Position numbers and translations under genes: made by a program | Notes under the pieces: generated by a model | Seen by the model: the letters and a program-made list of their open reading frames with translations, nothing else | Databases searched by the model: none | What the model was told of the DNA's origin: nothing | Part shown: piece by piece, positions 11,600-22,110 of the stretch | Layout of the letters: every line of letters starts with the position of its first letter | Position numbering within the stretch: the first letter of the stretch is position 1 | NCBI GenBank assembly: GCA_024509875.1 | Contig: JAMPIV010005829.1 | Location: 221,001-285,000 of the forward strand | From: Oreohelix idahoensis | Lineage: Eukaryota; Mollusca; Gastropoda; Stylommatophora; Oreohelicidae | DNA: 64,000 bases | Reading direction: 5' to 3'

Positions 11600-11618
11600 T
11601 CCTGCCCGCGAGCCGGCC
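11600..11618 (-). repeat. Isolated hAT-like terminus
   Basis: On the minus strand this reads CAGGGCCGGCTCGCGGGC, a typical hAT-superfamily terminal motif. It abuts the (TA)n tract, so a TA-rich target duplication cannot be resolved. No matching opposite end was seen. Confidence 0.35.
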
Positions 11619-12117
<499 letters not shown>

Positions 12118-12125
12118 TATATATG

Positions 12126-13491
12126 CAGGGCTGGATTAAGCCAATAAGGGCCTCAATGTTTTTATTTATATTTAGATCCCCTTTCTCCTTCTCCTTCTTC
12201 TTTGATCCTTAGCCGCCGACCGTCAAAGCAGTCAGTGGCCATCACGCCTAGTGGCGTCTTGTAGGGCAACAACAAATTGATTCCACTTTGCTCGGTCGGT
12301 GGCCATCCTTCGTACAGTGCCCCAACTCTGGTTCATTCTTTGCATCTCAGCTTCCACAGTCCTCCGCCAGGTTGTTTTTGGTCGGCCTCTCTTTCGTTTT
12401 CCTTCAGGGGTCCAAAGCATAGCTGTTCTTGTGATGGCATCGGGGTCTCTTCTGATGACATGACCAACCCAGCTCCAGCGTCTGCCAGCTATGATGGTGT
12501 GCATGTCCTCTTGCTTGCTACGAGTAAGCAGATCTTGGTTGGTAATGGTATTTGGCCAAAAGATTCGGTGAATTTTTCTTAGGCATGTTGTGTGAAAAGA
12601 GGACAATTTCGACATTTCCTTCTCTGTAACTCTCCAGCATTCCACACCATAGAGAAGCACAGAAAGCACACAGCTCTGATATAATCTTAATTTTGTGCTT
12701 GTGCTGTATTGGGAGGACTTCCAGATGTTGTTTAGGCTAAAGAAGGCTGTTCTTGCCTTATTCATTCTGATGTTGATGTCTTTGCCTGCCCCGCCGTCTG
12801 GTGTTACTATGCTTCCTAGGTATGTGAAGGTATCTGTCTGTACCAATTGCTGATTCCTTACTGATATGGGATCAGGGTTGCTCACATTGAGCGTCATGAC
12901 CTCAGACTTCTTTAAATTGATATTCAAGCCCACCTGCTGGCTAAACTTATTAAGTCTATCCGTTTTTTCCTGGATGTGTTGATGTGAATGTGCTAGTAGT
13001 GCAATGTCGTCTGCATATTCCAGATCTTCCAATGTAGAAAATGGTGTCCATCTTATTCCTCTTGGGCTGCCCTCTGTTGTCTGGCGCATCACCCAGTCTA
13101 TGACTGTTAAAAATAGAGTAGTTGATAAGGGCATCCCTGTCGTACTCCTGTCTTCACCTCAAAGGTTAGGTTGCTTTGCCCAACACTACACGTAATAGGC
13201 AATAATTTAAATTTTTTTTTCAAACCTCTTAGCATGGGGATGGCGTATACTAGTATTATTAATAGACTGGTATGTTAATTTGTTAGCATTGCTTAATTTT
13301 TTTTATTAGTAATTATTTGTTATTAATGTTTATTAGTAGTATTGATATTATTATTAAGGTAAGCACACTAAACACTTTATTGAAAAATCTATGCATTATT
13401 AATTTTTTTTTTTTTAAATTAGGCATGGACCCCAAAGAGCCCCGTGTCCCCAGGCTTCAGTTTACTCAGCCTAATGGATAATCCGCCCATG
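12126..13491 (+). mobile_element. hAT-type MITE split by a LINE
   Basis: The left end reads CAGGGCTGGATTAAGCC. The right end, reverse-complemented, reads CATGGGCGGATTATCC, an imperfect terminal inverted repeat. The octamer TATATATG lies directly outside both ends (12118-12125 and 13492-13499), and 8-bp duplications are the hallmark of hAT. Without the LINE at about 12185-13193 the element is about 350 bp and has no coding capacity. The second copy at 11237-11492 confirms where the LINE entered, because there the flanking blocks are nearly adjacent. Confidence 0.82.
12185..13193 (-). pseudogene. 5'-truncated LINE, RT C-terminal half (family 1)
   Basis: The minus-strand frame 12232-13134 (300 codons) covers the RT palm onward. 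It contains YADDIALL with the catalytic Asp pair, then a thumb region, then the C-terminal block GRRWSWVGHVIRRDPD and KRKRGRPKTTW typical of single-ORF LINEs with very short 3' UTRs. The preceding VKTGVRQGC block is present at 13135-13193 but in another frame, so a 1-bp deletion lies near 13130. The 3' end is a short AAGAAGGAG-type tail. The element is truncated 5' of the RT palm and sits inside the hAT MITE. A longer relative lies at 42572-46725. Confidence 0.85.
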
Positions 13492-15122
13492 TATATATGT
13501 ATCCAGTTTCCTTCTACGAGTCTTTTGAATCTCCTTCCAATTTCTTACCCATGGGTGTTTCACAGAAGAACTCACTTATCAGGCTATCAGCTGCTTTCTT
13601 CAAAAGTCTGTCCTACTTGTCGTAGATTTTTGATAGGGGAATTAAGACTTGGGTTGGTCCCTTCTGAATAGATTAGAACAAGTGATAGCAACAGTGAGAG
13701 ATAATAATAGAAATAGATTTCGCGAGTGAGATGGTGGAAAATAATAGTTTCTGTCCCTGAAATCGAGAAAACCTCTCTCTTTCAGCCTATCTCTACAACA
13801 GATCTAGATGAGTCAGACAGTCTAATATAATATATATTAATATATATCTCCACTCACATACACACACACACATAAGTGACGACAGTTAGACGCACAGACG
13901 TGGAAAAACTATAACTATGAAATATCGATATTTTGGAACAAGCTGACCGACACGCTTGAATAAAAATTATGTAAATTTTATTAACATAAGGAAAATTGTC
14001 CATAACAAATAAGGGTGCTTATCAAGCACATATAATTACACATAGGTTAATGAATTACTAAAAGAACAATAGACCCATAGGTGTAATCCTTTCCCTCTAT
14101 GTAGAGCCCACGATCCCGTTAGCATAAAAGTTATAGCCTCCAAAGAGTCACAGACATATACGCTATGTTCTATGATTTCTCCTCTATAGTTTAAGAACAG
14201 AGTTGATATATTAATCTATCCTAAGAGGAAATCAGCATTTGCAACACAACTAGCATATAAGAAATACAAAGTGGGTGAAATTTGTTATACAATAAAAGAG
14301 TCACTCATTCCTGCTCTCATTCTATTCATACAACAGTGGCCACTGACAATCTTGCTACTTACAGACTGGATTTTTTCCTTTCTGGAACAATCTTTGGGAC
14401 ATACACACATACAGCAGCGCCAGTTATTTTTCGCCAAGAGAACCCCAGCTCCTCAAAAGACAGAATCAAATCCACTGTTCCGGGGAGCGTTCCCTTGGTT
14501 ATTATTATTTGGATTACTGGTTATGTCTCTAGGAAAAATCAGTTCAGCTAAGAGATGCCACAAAGCTCACAGTGTCAGAATCTTGAGGTTTCCAGTACTT
14601 TAGGAAATGTCAGGTTGGTAACTTCACTCAGTATAAACAATTGATTGTCACACCACAACTTGATTTTTAAAAAACCCCGTCGGAAAAAGTTATTGTTAGT
14701 AATTTCTCTTGCCACAGGGCTGAATATTTCAATGAGAATGTTGTGAAGAATTATAATCTGGCTCGATAGGCCCAGTTATTTCATTTAGTATTAAAGTTAG
14801 TGAGATGAGTACTCTGTCTCTTTCTGGATGCAAACACCACGCCAGACTGGTGGTAACTTGGAAACTCACTTATTTAAATTACAAAATGTTTCTTCTATGG
14901 TTTTCTCATATACTGAAACAAAACAGCTGGTAGAGGTTGGGCTGACCCAAACTGTATAAGGAAGAAAAAAGTACAAAATACTTAACCACAATATTATACA
15001 CACATCCTATCCTACCCTCGCGTAAAATATAATATTATATTCACTTCGGTTATTAACTTTAAGTTAGAGACTATAAGCTAAGCGCTTGTCTCATCGTTTA
15101 AACTTGAGTGAAATATATTCTA

Positions 15123-18100
15123 ACTCCGCATATGCCGGTTCCAAGCCCGGATGAAAAAAGAGGAGGGCGGCCTGCATGGAGGCCGTAAGGAGGAAGTCCC
15201 TCCACCATGCAAAAGCACAACAGGCCAATCACCTGTTTGCTTTAAATCACGATTACGAGCAATACAAGAGAGAAAACTGGACAGATTCTAAAGGCGACGA
15301 ACTGGAACGGACTACGGACTACGACTTATGGAACTTGGAACATATGTATAAATGGGAAGGAAGAAGAGCTGGTGGAAGAGATGAGGAAAACAAAACTAGA
15401 AATCCTGGCTATAACGGAAACAAAGAAATAAGGACAAGGAGTCATGGATCTCGATGGCAACACGCTGCTCTACAGTGGTGTACCCACATCTGAAAGAGCT
15501 AATGGGGGCGTGGGTTGCATTGTGGCCAAAAACCAGAAAGATAGTATCAAGGGATGGAACTTTGTCTCGGAGCGCATTATGGTTGTAAAACTAAAAGAAG
15601 GAGAAACCAAAGTCAACCTGGTCATAGTGTATGGGCCAAATGAGGATGAGAGAGCAGAGGTCAAGGAGGAATTCTTCGAGCTGCTTCAAAGGACAGTGGA
15701 TGACTGCCTAGATGAAGTTATCATGCTCGGAGATTTTAATGCCAGAGTTGGAAATGACCATGCTAGATGGGGTGGAGTTATCGGAAGATATGGAGAAGAT
15801 ACTCTCAATGACAATGGAAAGCGACTCCTTAGATTCTGTAGTGTGCAGAATCTGATCATTACAAACACAAAGTTCCCCCATAAGCGCATACATGCATACA
15901 CTAGATGTGAACCAACAAAGAATGAGAAGTCAGTGATCGACTATGCCATTGTTCGGAGAAGCTCATTCCAATATGTCCGAGATGCTAGAGTCTGGAGGGG
16001 GCCAGAGATTGGAAGTGATCACTACCAGCTAACAATCAAAAGAACAACTGAAAGAGTTGCTCAGCCTAGGAACTGCCCAATATCACGCAAGAAACCAAGT
16101 AACCGAGCAGGAGAAATGAGCATTAGGACCTACAAGCTGAGAGAGCCAGAAATTAAGACCAGATATCAGGGGCTTATTGCTGCGGCGGTGAGCAACACAG
16201 AAGAACGACCTGATGACTTGGAAACCCTCTGGATTAAATTCAAGGATATCATAAAGACAGCTGCTGCAGAAGCATGCGGTGAAGTCCGACTTGGGAACAA
16301 GAGAAAGAGGACACCTTGGTCGACAGAGGAAGTCAAAGAGAAAATAAGAGAGAAGAAAATGGCATGGAAACAATACTTAGGAGCTAAAAACACAACAGGA
16401 CAAATGGAAAAATATAGAGAATATGTGACACTCAGAACAGAAGCAAAGAACAAAGTGCTAGCAGCAAAACATAAGTCCTGGGAAGAATTTGGAGAAAAGC
16501 TAGAAAAAGATGCACAAGAAAACCAGAAATTGTTTTATAAGACCCTAAAGAACATGAGGAAGGAAAAACAATGCCCTCTCAAATTTATAAAGGACAAGCA
16601 AAGCAAATTGCTTACTGCCTCGAAGGAAGTGATGGAAAGATGGAAAGAATATTTCTCAGAACTCCTGGATGGTGAGCAAGGTCAAGCATCAGAAATGATA
16701 AACACTAGCACAGAAGAGAAAACCAATGATGGTGAAGATGACATAAAGATGGAAGAACTGAAGGCAGCACTGGAGAAAATCAAGATGGGCAAAGTTGCAG
16801 GGCATGATGGTATAACACCAGAAATGGTTAAGTTCGTGGGAGCATCAGGTGACCTATTACTCTTAAGGGTTTTACAGGCAGCGTGGTGCAACAAGACCAT
16901 GCCAAAGGATTGGGAGATTGCCATCATAACACCAATTTTAAATAAGGGTGACAATCGACAGTGTTGAAACCATAGAGGCATATCCCTTCTCAGTGTCCCT
17001 TGTAAAATCTACTCTAGAATGCTAGAGCAGAGAATCCGACGCCTAGCTGAGCCACAATTGGATGAGGTCCAGTGCGGATTCCGAGCAAACCGAAGTACTC
17101 AAGACCTAATCTTCACACTCAGACAGCTGAGTGAAAAGGCCCTTGAGTATAAGAGTGAGATCCATCTTTGTTTCATAGATCTGGAAAAGGCATTTGACAG
17201 GGTCCCCTGGAGCAAACTTTAGGATTGTTTGGCAAGGAAGAACATTCCAGCACCTCTGATTCATGCTATACAGAGCTTCTACAAGTCTTGCAGAAATTAT
17301 GTGAGGACAGCAAACCCTAAGTCAGAAGAGTTCAGGACCACCACTGGTGTAAGACAAGGTGATATCCTATCAACTTACCTCTTCATACTCCTTATGGACG
17401 ATGTCATCAAGGCATGTAGGGAGAGAACAAGAAAGTATTCAGTGGGGTACTGGAAGATGAGACAGGTCTATATTTCGGAGCTGGCATTTGCTGATGATGT
17501 TGCCCTGATTGCTAAATCAGAGGCACATCTACAATCCAACCTGCAAGTCTGGAAGGAAGAGCTGGAGAAGAGAGGGATGGTCATAAGCAGCTCTAAAACA
17601 AAATCCATAGTGATATCACGAGAAGAAAGAAGACATCAGATTAAGCTGGGAGAACAGGTCCTGGAGCAGGTCGACCACTTTAAATACCTCGGAGCTATTA
17701 TAGACCGAAAGAGAGGCATCAAAGAAGAGTTGGCCACTCGAAAAGCAGCCGCTGGGAGACTTTTTCAGGCCATAAATCGAGGATTCCTCAGCTAGAGAGA
17801 GGTTGGTAAGAAAACGAAGATGGCTGTACACCGCTCCACCTATGTTCCAGTATTGACATATGGATGCGAGTCATGGGCAATGACTACAACCCATAAAAGC
17901 CAGATCCAAACCTCAGAAATGAGGTATCTGAGGAAGGTGGTTGAAGTAACAAGAAGAGACATGGTACGCAACCAGACGATACGTCAAGGCCTTAAATCCT
18001 ACCCCCTGCAGACCCAAGTAGAACAGGCCCAATTAAGATGGTTTGGTCATGTCTGCAGAATGGGAGAAGATCGGATACCACGACAAGCATGGGAAACAAA

Positions 18101-18289
18101 GAGCCAAGGATCCAGACCCCGAGGACGACCCAGAGTCCGCTGGGAGGACAACATTAGACAATCTTTGAAGGACAGAGGACTAGAATGGAACCAGGCCAGG
18201 AGGAAGACAGCCGATAGGATAGTCTGGCACTCTCTCTTCCAAACCTCTACACCACACGGTAGAAGGGGAACGACTAAGTAAGTAAGTAA
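15123..18289 (+). mobile_element. RTE-like LINE, near full length (family 2)
   Basis: A 3.17-kb element flanked by the perfect 13-bp target-site duplication GAAATATATTCTA (15110-15122 and 18290-18302). It has a single APE-endonuclease plus RT frame, almost no 3' UTR and a (TAAG)n tail at 18276-18289. This is the layout of RTE-clade LINEs. It is inserted in the old solo LTR. A 3'-terminal fragment of the same family lies at 49993-50247. Confidence 0.92.
15324..18281 (+). pseudogene. LINE pol: APE endonuclease and reverse transcriptase, four in-frame stops
   Basis: One reading frame runs from about 15324 to 18281 and is interrupted only by stops at 15429-15431 (TAA), 16965-16967 (TGA), 17220-17222 (TAG) and 17793-17795 (TAG). 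The endonuclease part shows GTWN near the start, then VYGPNEDE, MLGDFNARVG (about 15726) and GSDHYQL (about 16013). The RT part shows KVAGHDGITPEMV, CFIDLEKAFDRV with the first catalytic Asp, TTGVRQGDILS and AFADDVAL with the Asp pair (about 17487). The C-terminus has LRWFGHVCRM and GRPRVRWEDNI. The product would nick target DNA and copy the element RNA by target-primed reverse transcription. The absence of frameshifts and the presence of only four nonsense changes indicate a moderately young dead copy. Confidence 0.9.
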
Positions 18290-18603
18290 GAAATATATTC
18301 TAGTCATTACAAAAATCAATCATCATAAATTAGAAATACATACGTATTTTGTCAATACTCAATGATGAATCAGTGCATTTACTAGTTAGTTAAAAATATT
18401 CTCGGACTGGTTACAAGCAATTTAATTAAATTTATTTATAGCTGTATGAGTTTTAGCTAGAAATTATAATTTATTCTGGTTTCCACTGTAACACAATAAC
18501 TAGAGAAATATTAACTGACTTATCATTTAATCACTCTGCACAGAAATTAAACTATGAAAAAATAAAATTCGAACTATCAATTAATCACTCGACAATACTA
18601 GTC

Positions 18604-18991
<388 letters not shown>

Positions 18992-19006
18992 TCACTCCCC
19001 TGTTCA

Positions 19007-19030
19007 CAAAGTTCCGGGACTCATTTTTTT
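19007..19030 (+). repeat. Mariner terminal inverted repeat, left
   Basis: Perfect 24-bp inverted match to 20270-20293; begins CAAAGTTCCGGG. Confidence 0.93.
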
Positions 19031-19110
19031 TATTCGAATAAGTAGACTTACATACTATTTGGTTCTATCTCCTTCAAAGTAGTTCCCTCACACTTATTCC
19101 AACATTCCTG

Positions 19111-20109
19111 CTACTGAAGGAAGCACCTCTGGTAGTCACTTTGCGGAATAGCCCTCATCTGTCTCGTCGCGTTGGCTTGAATCTGCTCAATGTCATCGAA
19201 TCTACGACCTTTCATTGTTTTCTTAAGTTGCGGGAACAAGAAAAAGTGATGCGGAGCAAGATCGAGTGAGTATGGAGGATGCGGGAGCAATGGAATGTTG
19301 TGTTTCGTCAAAAATGCGTTTGTGGTGACAGACCTGTGTGCAGGTGCATTGTCATGATGAACAAGCCAATTGCCTGTGCGCCACTTCTCAGTGCGATGTC
19401 TGCGCACAGCGTCGCGGAGGCGTTGCAGGATTGTTTTGTAGAATTCAGCATTGAAACTCTGTCCTATAGGGACGTATTCATCATGCACCAGGCCATCAAT
19501 GTCGAAAAACGCTACTAACAAGGTCTTGACATTGGACTTGACCTGTCGTGCCTTCTTCGGCCGAGGAGATGATTGCGTTTGCCACTGGGAGGACATTTGC
19601 TTTGTTTCCGGGTCATATCCGTACACCCAGCTTTCATCACCAGTTATTATCGAGGACATGAAATTTGCGTCGTTTTTTGCTATCTCAAGGAGGTCAGTGC
19701 AAATGGACAACCGATCGTCCTTCTGGTCCTCAGTCAGGTGGCGTGGCACGAGTTTCGCTGACACCCGTCTCATGTGCAAATCTTCAGTTACGATTTTATG
19801 ACACGTACCAATTGATATTCCAAGATCATCAGCAACCTCTCTGATAGTTAGACGTCGGTCAGCGCGTATCATTTCTTGCACACGTGCAACGAACTCGTCG
19901 GTGTGGGTGATGGAGGGTCTCCCTTGACGGGGGCCATCTTCAAAGGATCGGAGTCCACTTTTGAAAAGGGAATACCACTCAAATGTTTTAGATCTACTTA
20001 AACAGGACTCTCCGAAAGCTGTTTGCAACATTTCGAGAGTTTCGGAACCAGTTTTTCCTAGACAAAAACAGAAATCAATACGCACACGTTGTTGAATTTT
20101 GCTGTCCAT
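19111..20109 (-). pseudogene. Mariner transposase, catalytic Asp lost and C-terminus cut
   Basis: 332 codons. Residues 1-120 form the paired helix-turn-helix DNA-binding region (GRPSITHTDEFV..., LTIREVADDLGISIGTCHKI). The DDE domain has the first Asp in TGDESWVYGYDP (D158) and the second in HHDNAPAH (D253). The third residue should be the second Asp of the DLAPxDFFLF motif 35 positions on, but here it reads DLAPHHFFLF, so position 288 is His. The frame then stops at 19111-19113 (TAG), where the family has a Trp codon in its WNKC region; recognisable C-terminal codons continue beyond. Two independent defects make this copy inactive as a transposase. The ends are intact, so it could be moved in trans. 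Confidence 0.9.
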
Positions 20110-20269
20110 TTTTGAAACGCGACGAGCACTATTACGTCACATCCGCTTATACGCTACCACACAGCGCATGCGCGAAATTACAAACTTCAGGTTTGGTACA
20201 TATAGTGGCACGTGGTTGACACGTGCACTGTGTTAATATCACCTAGCTCCTTATAACGGTTTTCCGGAT

Positions 20270-20293
20270 AAAAAAATGAGTCCCGGAACTTTG
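20270..20293 (-). repeat. Mariner terminal inverted repeat, right
   Basis: Inverted partner of 19007-19030, followed directly by TA and then old-LTR sequence. Confidence 0.93.
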
Positions 20294-20932
20294 TAATATA
20301 TATATTACCTCCAAACAGAACTACAGGCTCTCACCACGAAACTGAGAACTATCCTTTATACAGGTAGTCTAGAACTCGGCTATGTCGAGAAACAAAGAAC
20401 TTCTCTATACACGGTATTCAGAACGTAGAAAGTTGTCTACTGACTAAGGAGTACTGAAGTGAATGAAGTCTAAACTGCTCTGGTATAAATATATCTCTGA
20501 TGAAGGAAAAATGATTACGTCTAAAACCCGAAAACAGACTCATGTTTCCAGATGTAGCACCTTCGTCCCGATTACACATTTCCTTACTCATTCTACAGAT
20601 CAGAGAGATTTCTCACCCAGAACCCGAAAACCGACTTAACGCCTGCAGTCCATTCTCTCGATCTGATCAGACCTCGGCAATAAAACTTCCAGTGTGCGTT
20701 TTACACCTTCTGCTTTCTATGGCCATTCCCAGCGATCAATGTCTTTCATCTCAAATCTCTCCCCGAGAATTAATTACTCACAGGCGAACCGGTAAGGGAA
20801 GAACATGATAGACGATAGTCTGCCCTTTGGTTTCCAGATCTCTCACCCTGATCACTGTTACAACGATTTTTATGATCGCGGCCGATGATAATTACAGGTG
20901 AGCTGGACCAAGTCGCTCGTAAAACCTACATC

Positions 20933-21357
20933 ATGATAGGAAACTCTTTACAGAGCGATACAACAGGAAGCAATCTGATCATCAGAAGAAGTCCCCCCGT
21001 CCGACAAGTGTTTCGGTCCTATATACTCCTTTACACTCTAAGGGGGGCGGGCCCACTTGGGTCATGACTCCCAAGCGTCTCAGCTTCCTGTTGTCTTGCA
21101 TCGAAAATGAACCCATTTCACTTATGGTAGCAACTTTAAATTCCACAACTCCGCCAGCCGTGGAGGCAATTGTGAAAGTAACAAAGAGAAGACAAATTAT
21201 TCCGTTCGTTCCGTCGCACACACTGAGACACCAGCGCGAAGTCAACGAGTCGCCACTGCGCGTTCCCCACTGGACTTTTGATACTGACACCCCTTATAGT
21301 ATACACCGCTTGTCGCCCCTGAGTCGCAGCCCGTTCACTAGTCCACCACAAACCTCA
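20933..21357 (-). repeat. 425-bp direct repeat, downstream copy
   Basis: Identical to 24886-25310 except for one base near the start (ACTCTTTA versus ACTTTTTA). On the minus strand it has TATACTATAAGGGG about 60 bases in, a possible TATA box. A 102-codon minus frame is present in both copies but resembles nothing known. Confidence 0.9.
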
Positions 21358-21412
21358 GCGTATTGTGGACTTAGAAAAATTCCTGGTGTTTTCTGTACCG
21401 CAGCGTTTATTG

Positions 21413-22110
21413 TTACGATCTCCATTCCCCATTGCGGTTGTTCCACAGCCAGCCTGATGCCTTTTCGGCAGTTTCACTAAGCCTCTTCAGGGCCCTTGTT
21501 CTCGACTGTCCCCTCAGCCCCAACAGTTTCAATAGATCATACACTGATGCAGCCACAAGCCCTCTTGCACCCACTTCAACAGCCATGACCCTTGCAGTGA
21601 ACCCATCGTGTCTCAGATCCGCGGCCAGATCACTATACTTGGCCGCTTTGAACGAATGTTGCTCATCTAATCTGGATTCAAATGGCACGGTCAGTTCAAT
21701 CAGTATGACCTGAAGCGTTGCTGCAGAATGAAGCACTATATCCGGCCGTCTCCGCGATTTTCGGATACTCTCTGGATATGTCCCTCGTCCAGGTAGGTCT
21801 ACCGCCATCTCCCAATCATTTTCACAATCAAGAAGAGATGGTAAACTGCTACCAGGTTTATTCGGTTTGGGGTGTGCTGACTTTCCTGCCCTCAGAAAGT
21901 ATGTGTTTGCGGTGTCTGGCCGGACTTTGCTATTCGCCTTCATTCTTGCCAGATCTATTGTCGCAGCAAGCTCATTTAGCACTTTGTTATGGCACCAAGT
22001 GTATCGCCCTTGCCCTAATGACACCTTACACGCTGAGAGCACGTGTTCAAGTGTCTGCCTCCCCTGGCACAGGGGGCACTGCTCATCATCCGACTTTCCC
22101 ATTTCACAAG
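21413..22110 (-). pseudogene. C-terminal part: zinc motif and restriction-like endonuclease
   Basis: The listed open frame begins at 22186, but family-type sequence starts near 22110. It has CPLCQGRQTLEHVLSAC (a C-x2-C-x7-H-x4-C metal site) and then the endonuclease core RRRPDIV...ILIELTVPFE...KYSDL, which fits a PD-(D/E)xK nuclease of the R2/R4/NeSL/Hero type. This nuclease makes the nick that primes reverse transcription. The frame differs from that of the RT ORF by one base, so the polyprotein is broken at about 22105-22115. Only about 55 bp separate the stop from the downstream repeat. Confidence 0.8.

Larger units (their letters stand above)
19007..20293 (-). mobile_element. Mariner DNA transposon
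   Basis: A 1287-bp element, the standard mariner size. Its 24-bp terminal inverted repeats (19007-19030 and 20270-20293) are identical and begin CAAAGTTCCGGGACTC. The right flank is the expected TA (20294-20295). The left flank is CA (19005-19006), so that half of the TA duplication seems mutated. It carries one transposase frame on the minus strand. Confidence 0.93.

Noticed and set aside
20982..21290. 102-codon ORF identical in the two 425-bp repeats (also 24935-25243)
   Set aside because: Same reasoning: sequence identity of the repeats explains it, and several overlapping frames are open in both strands.
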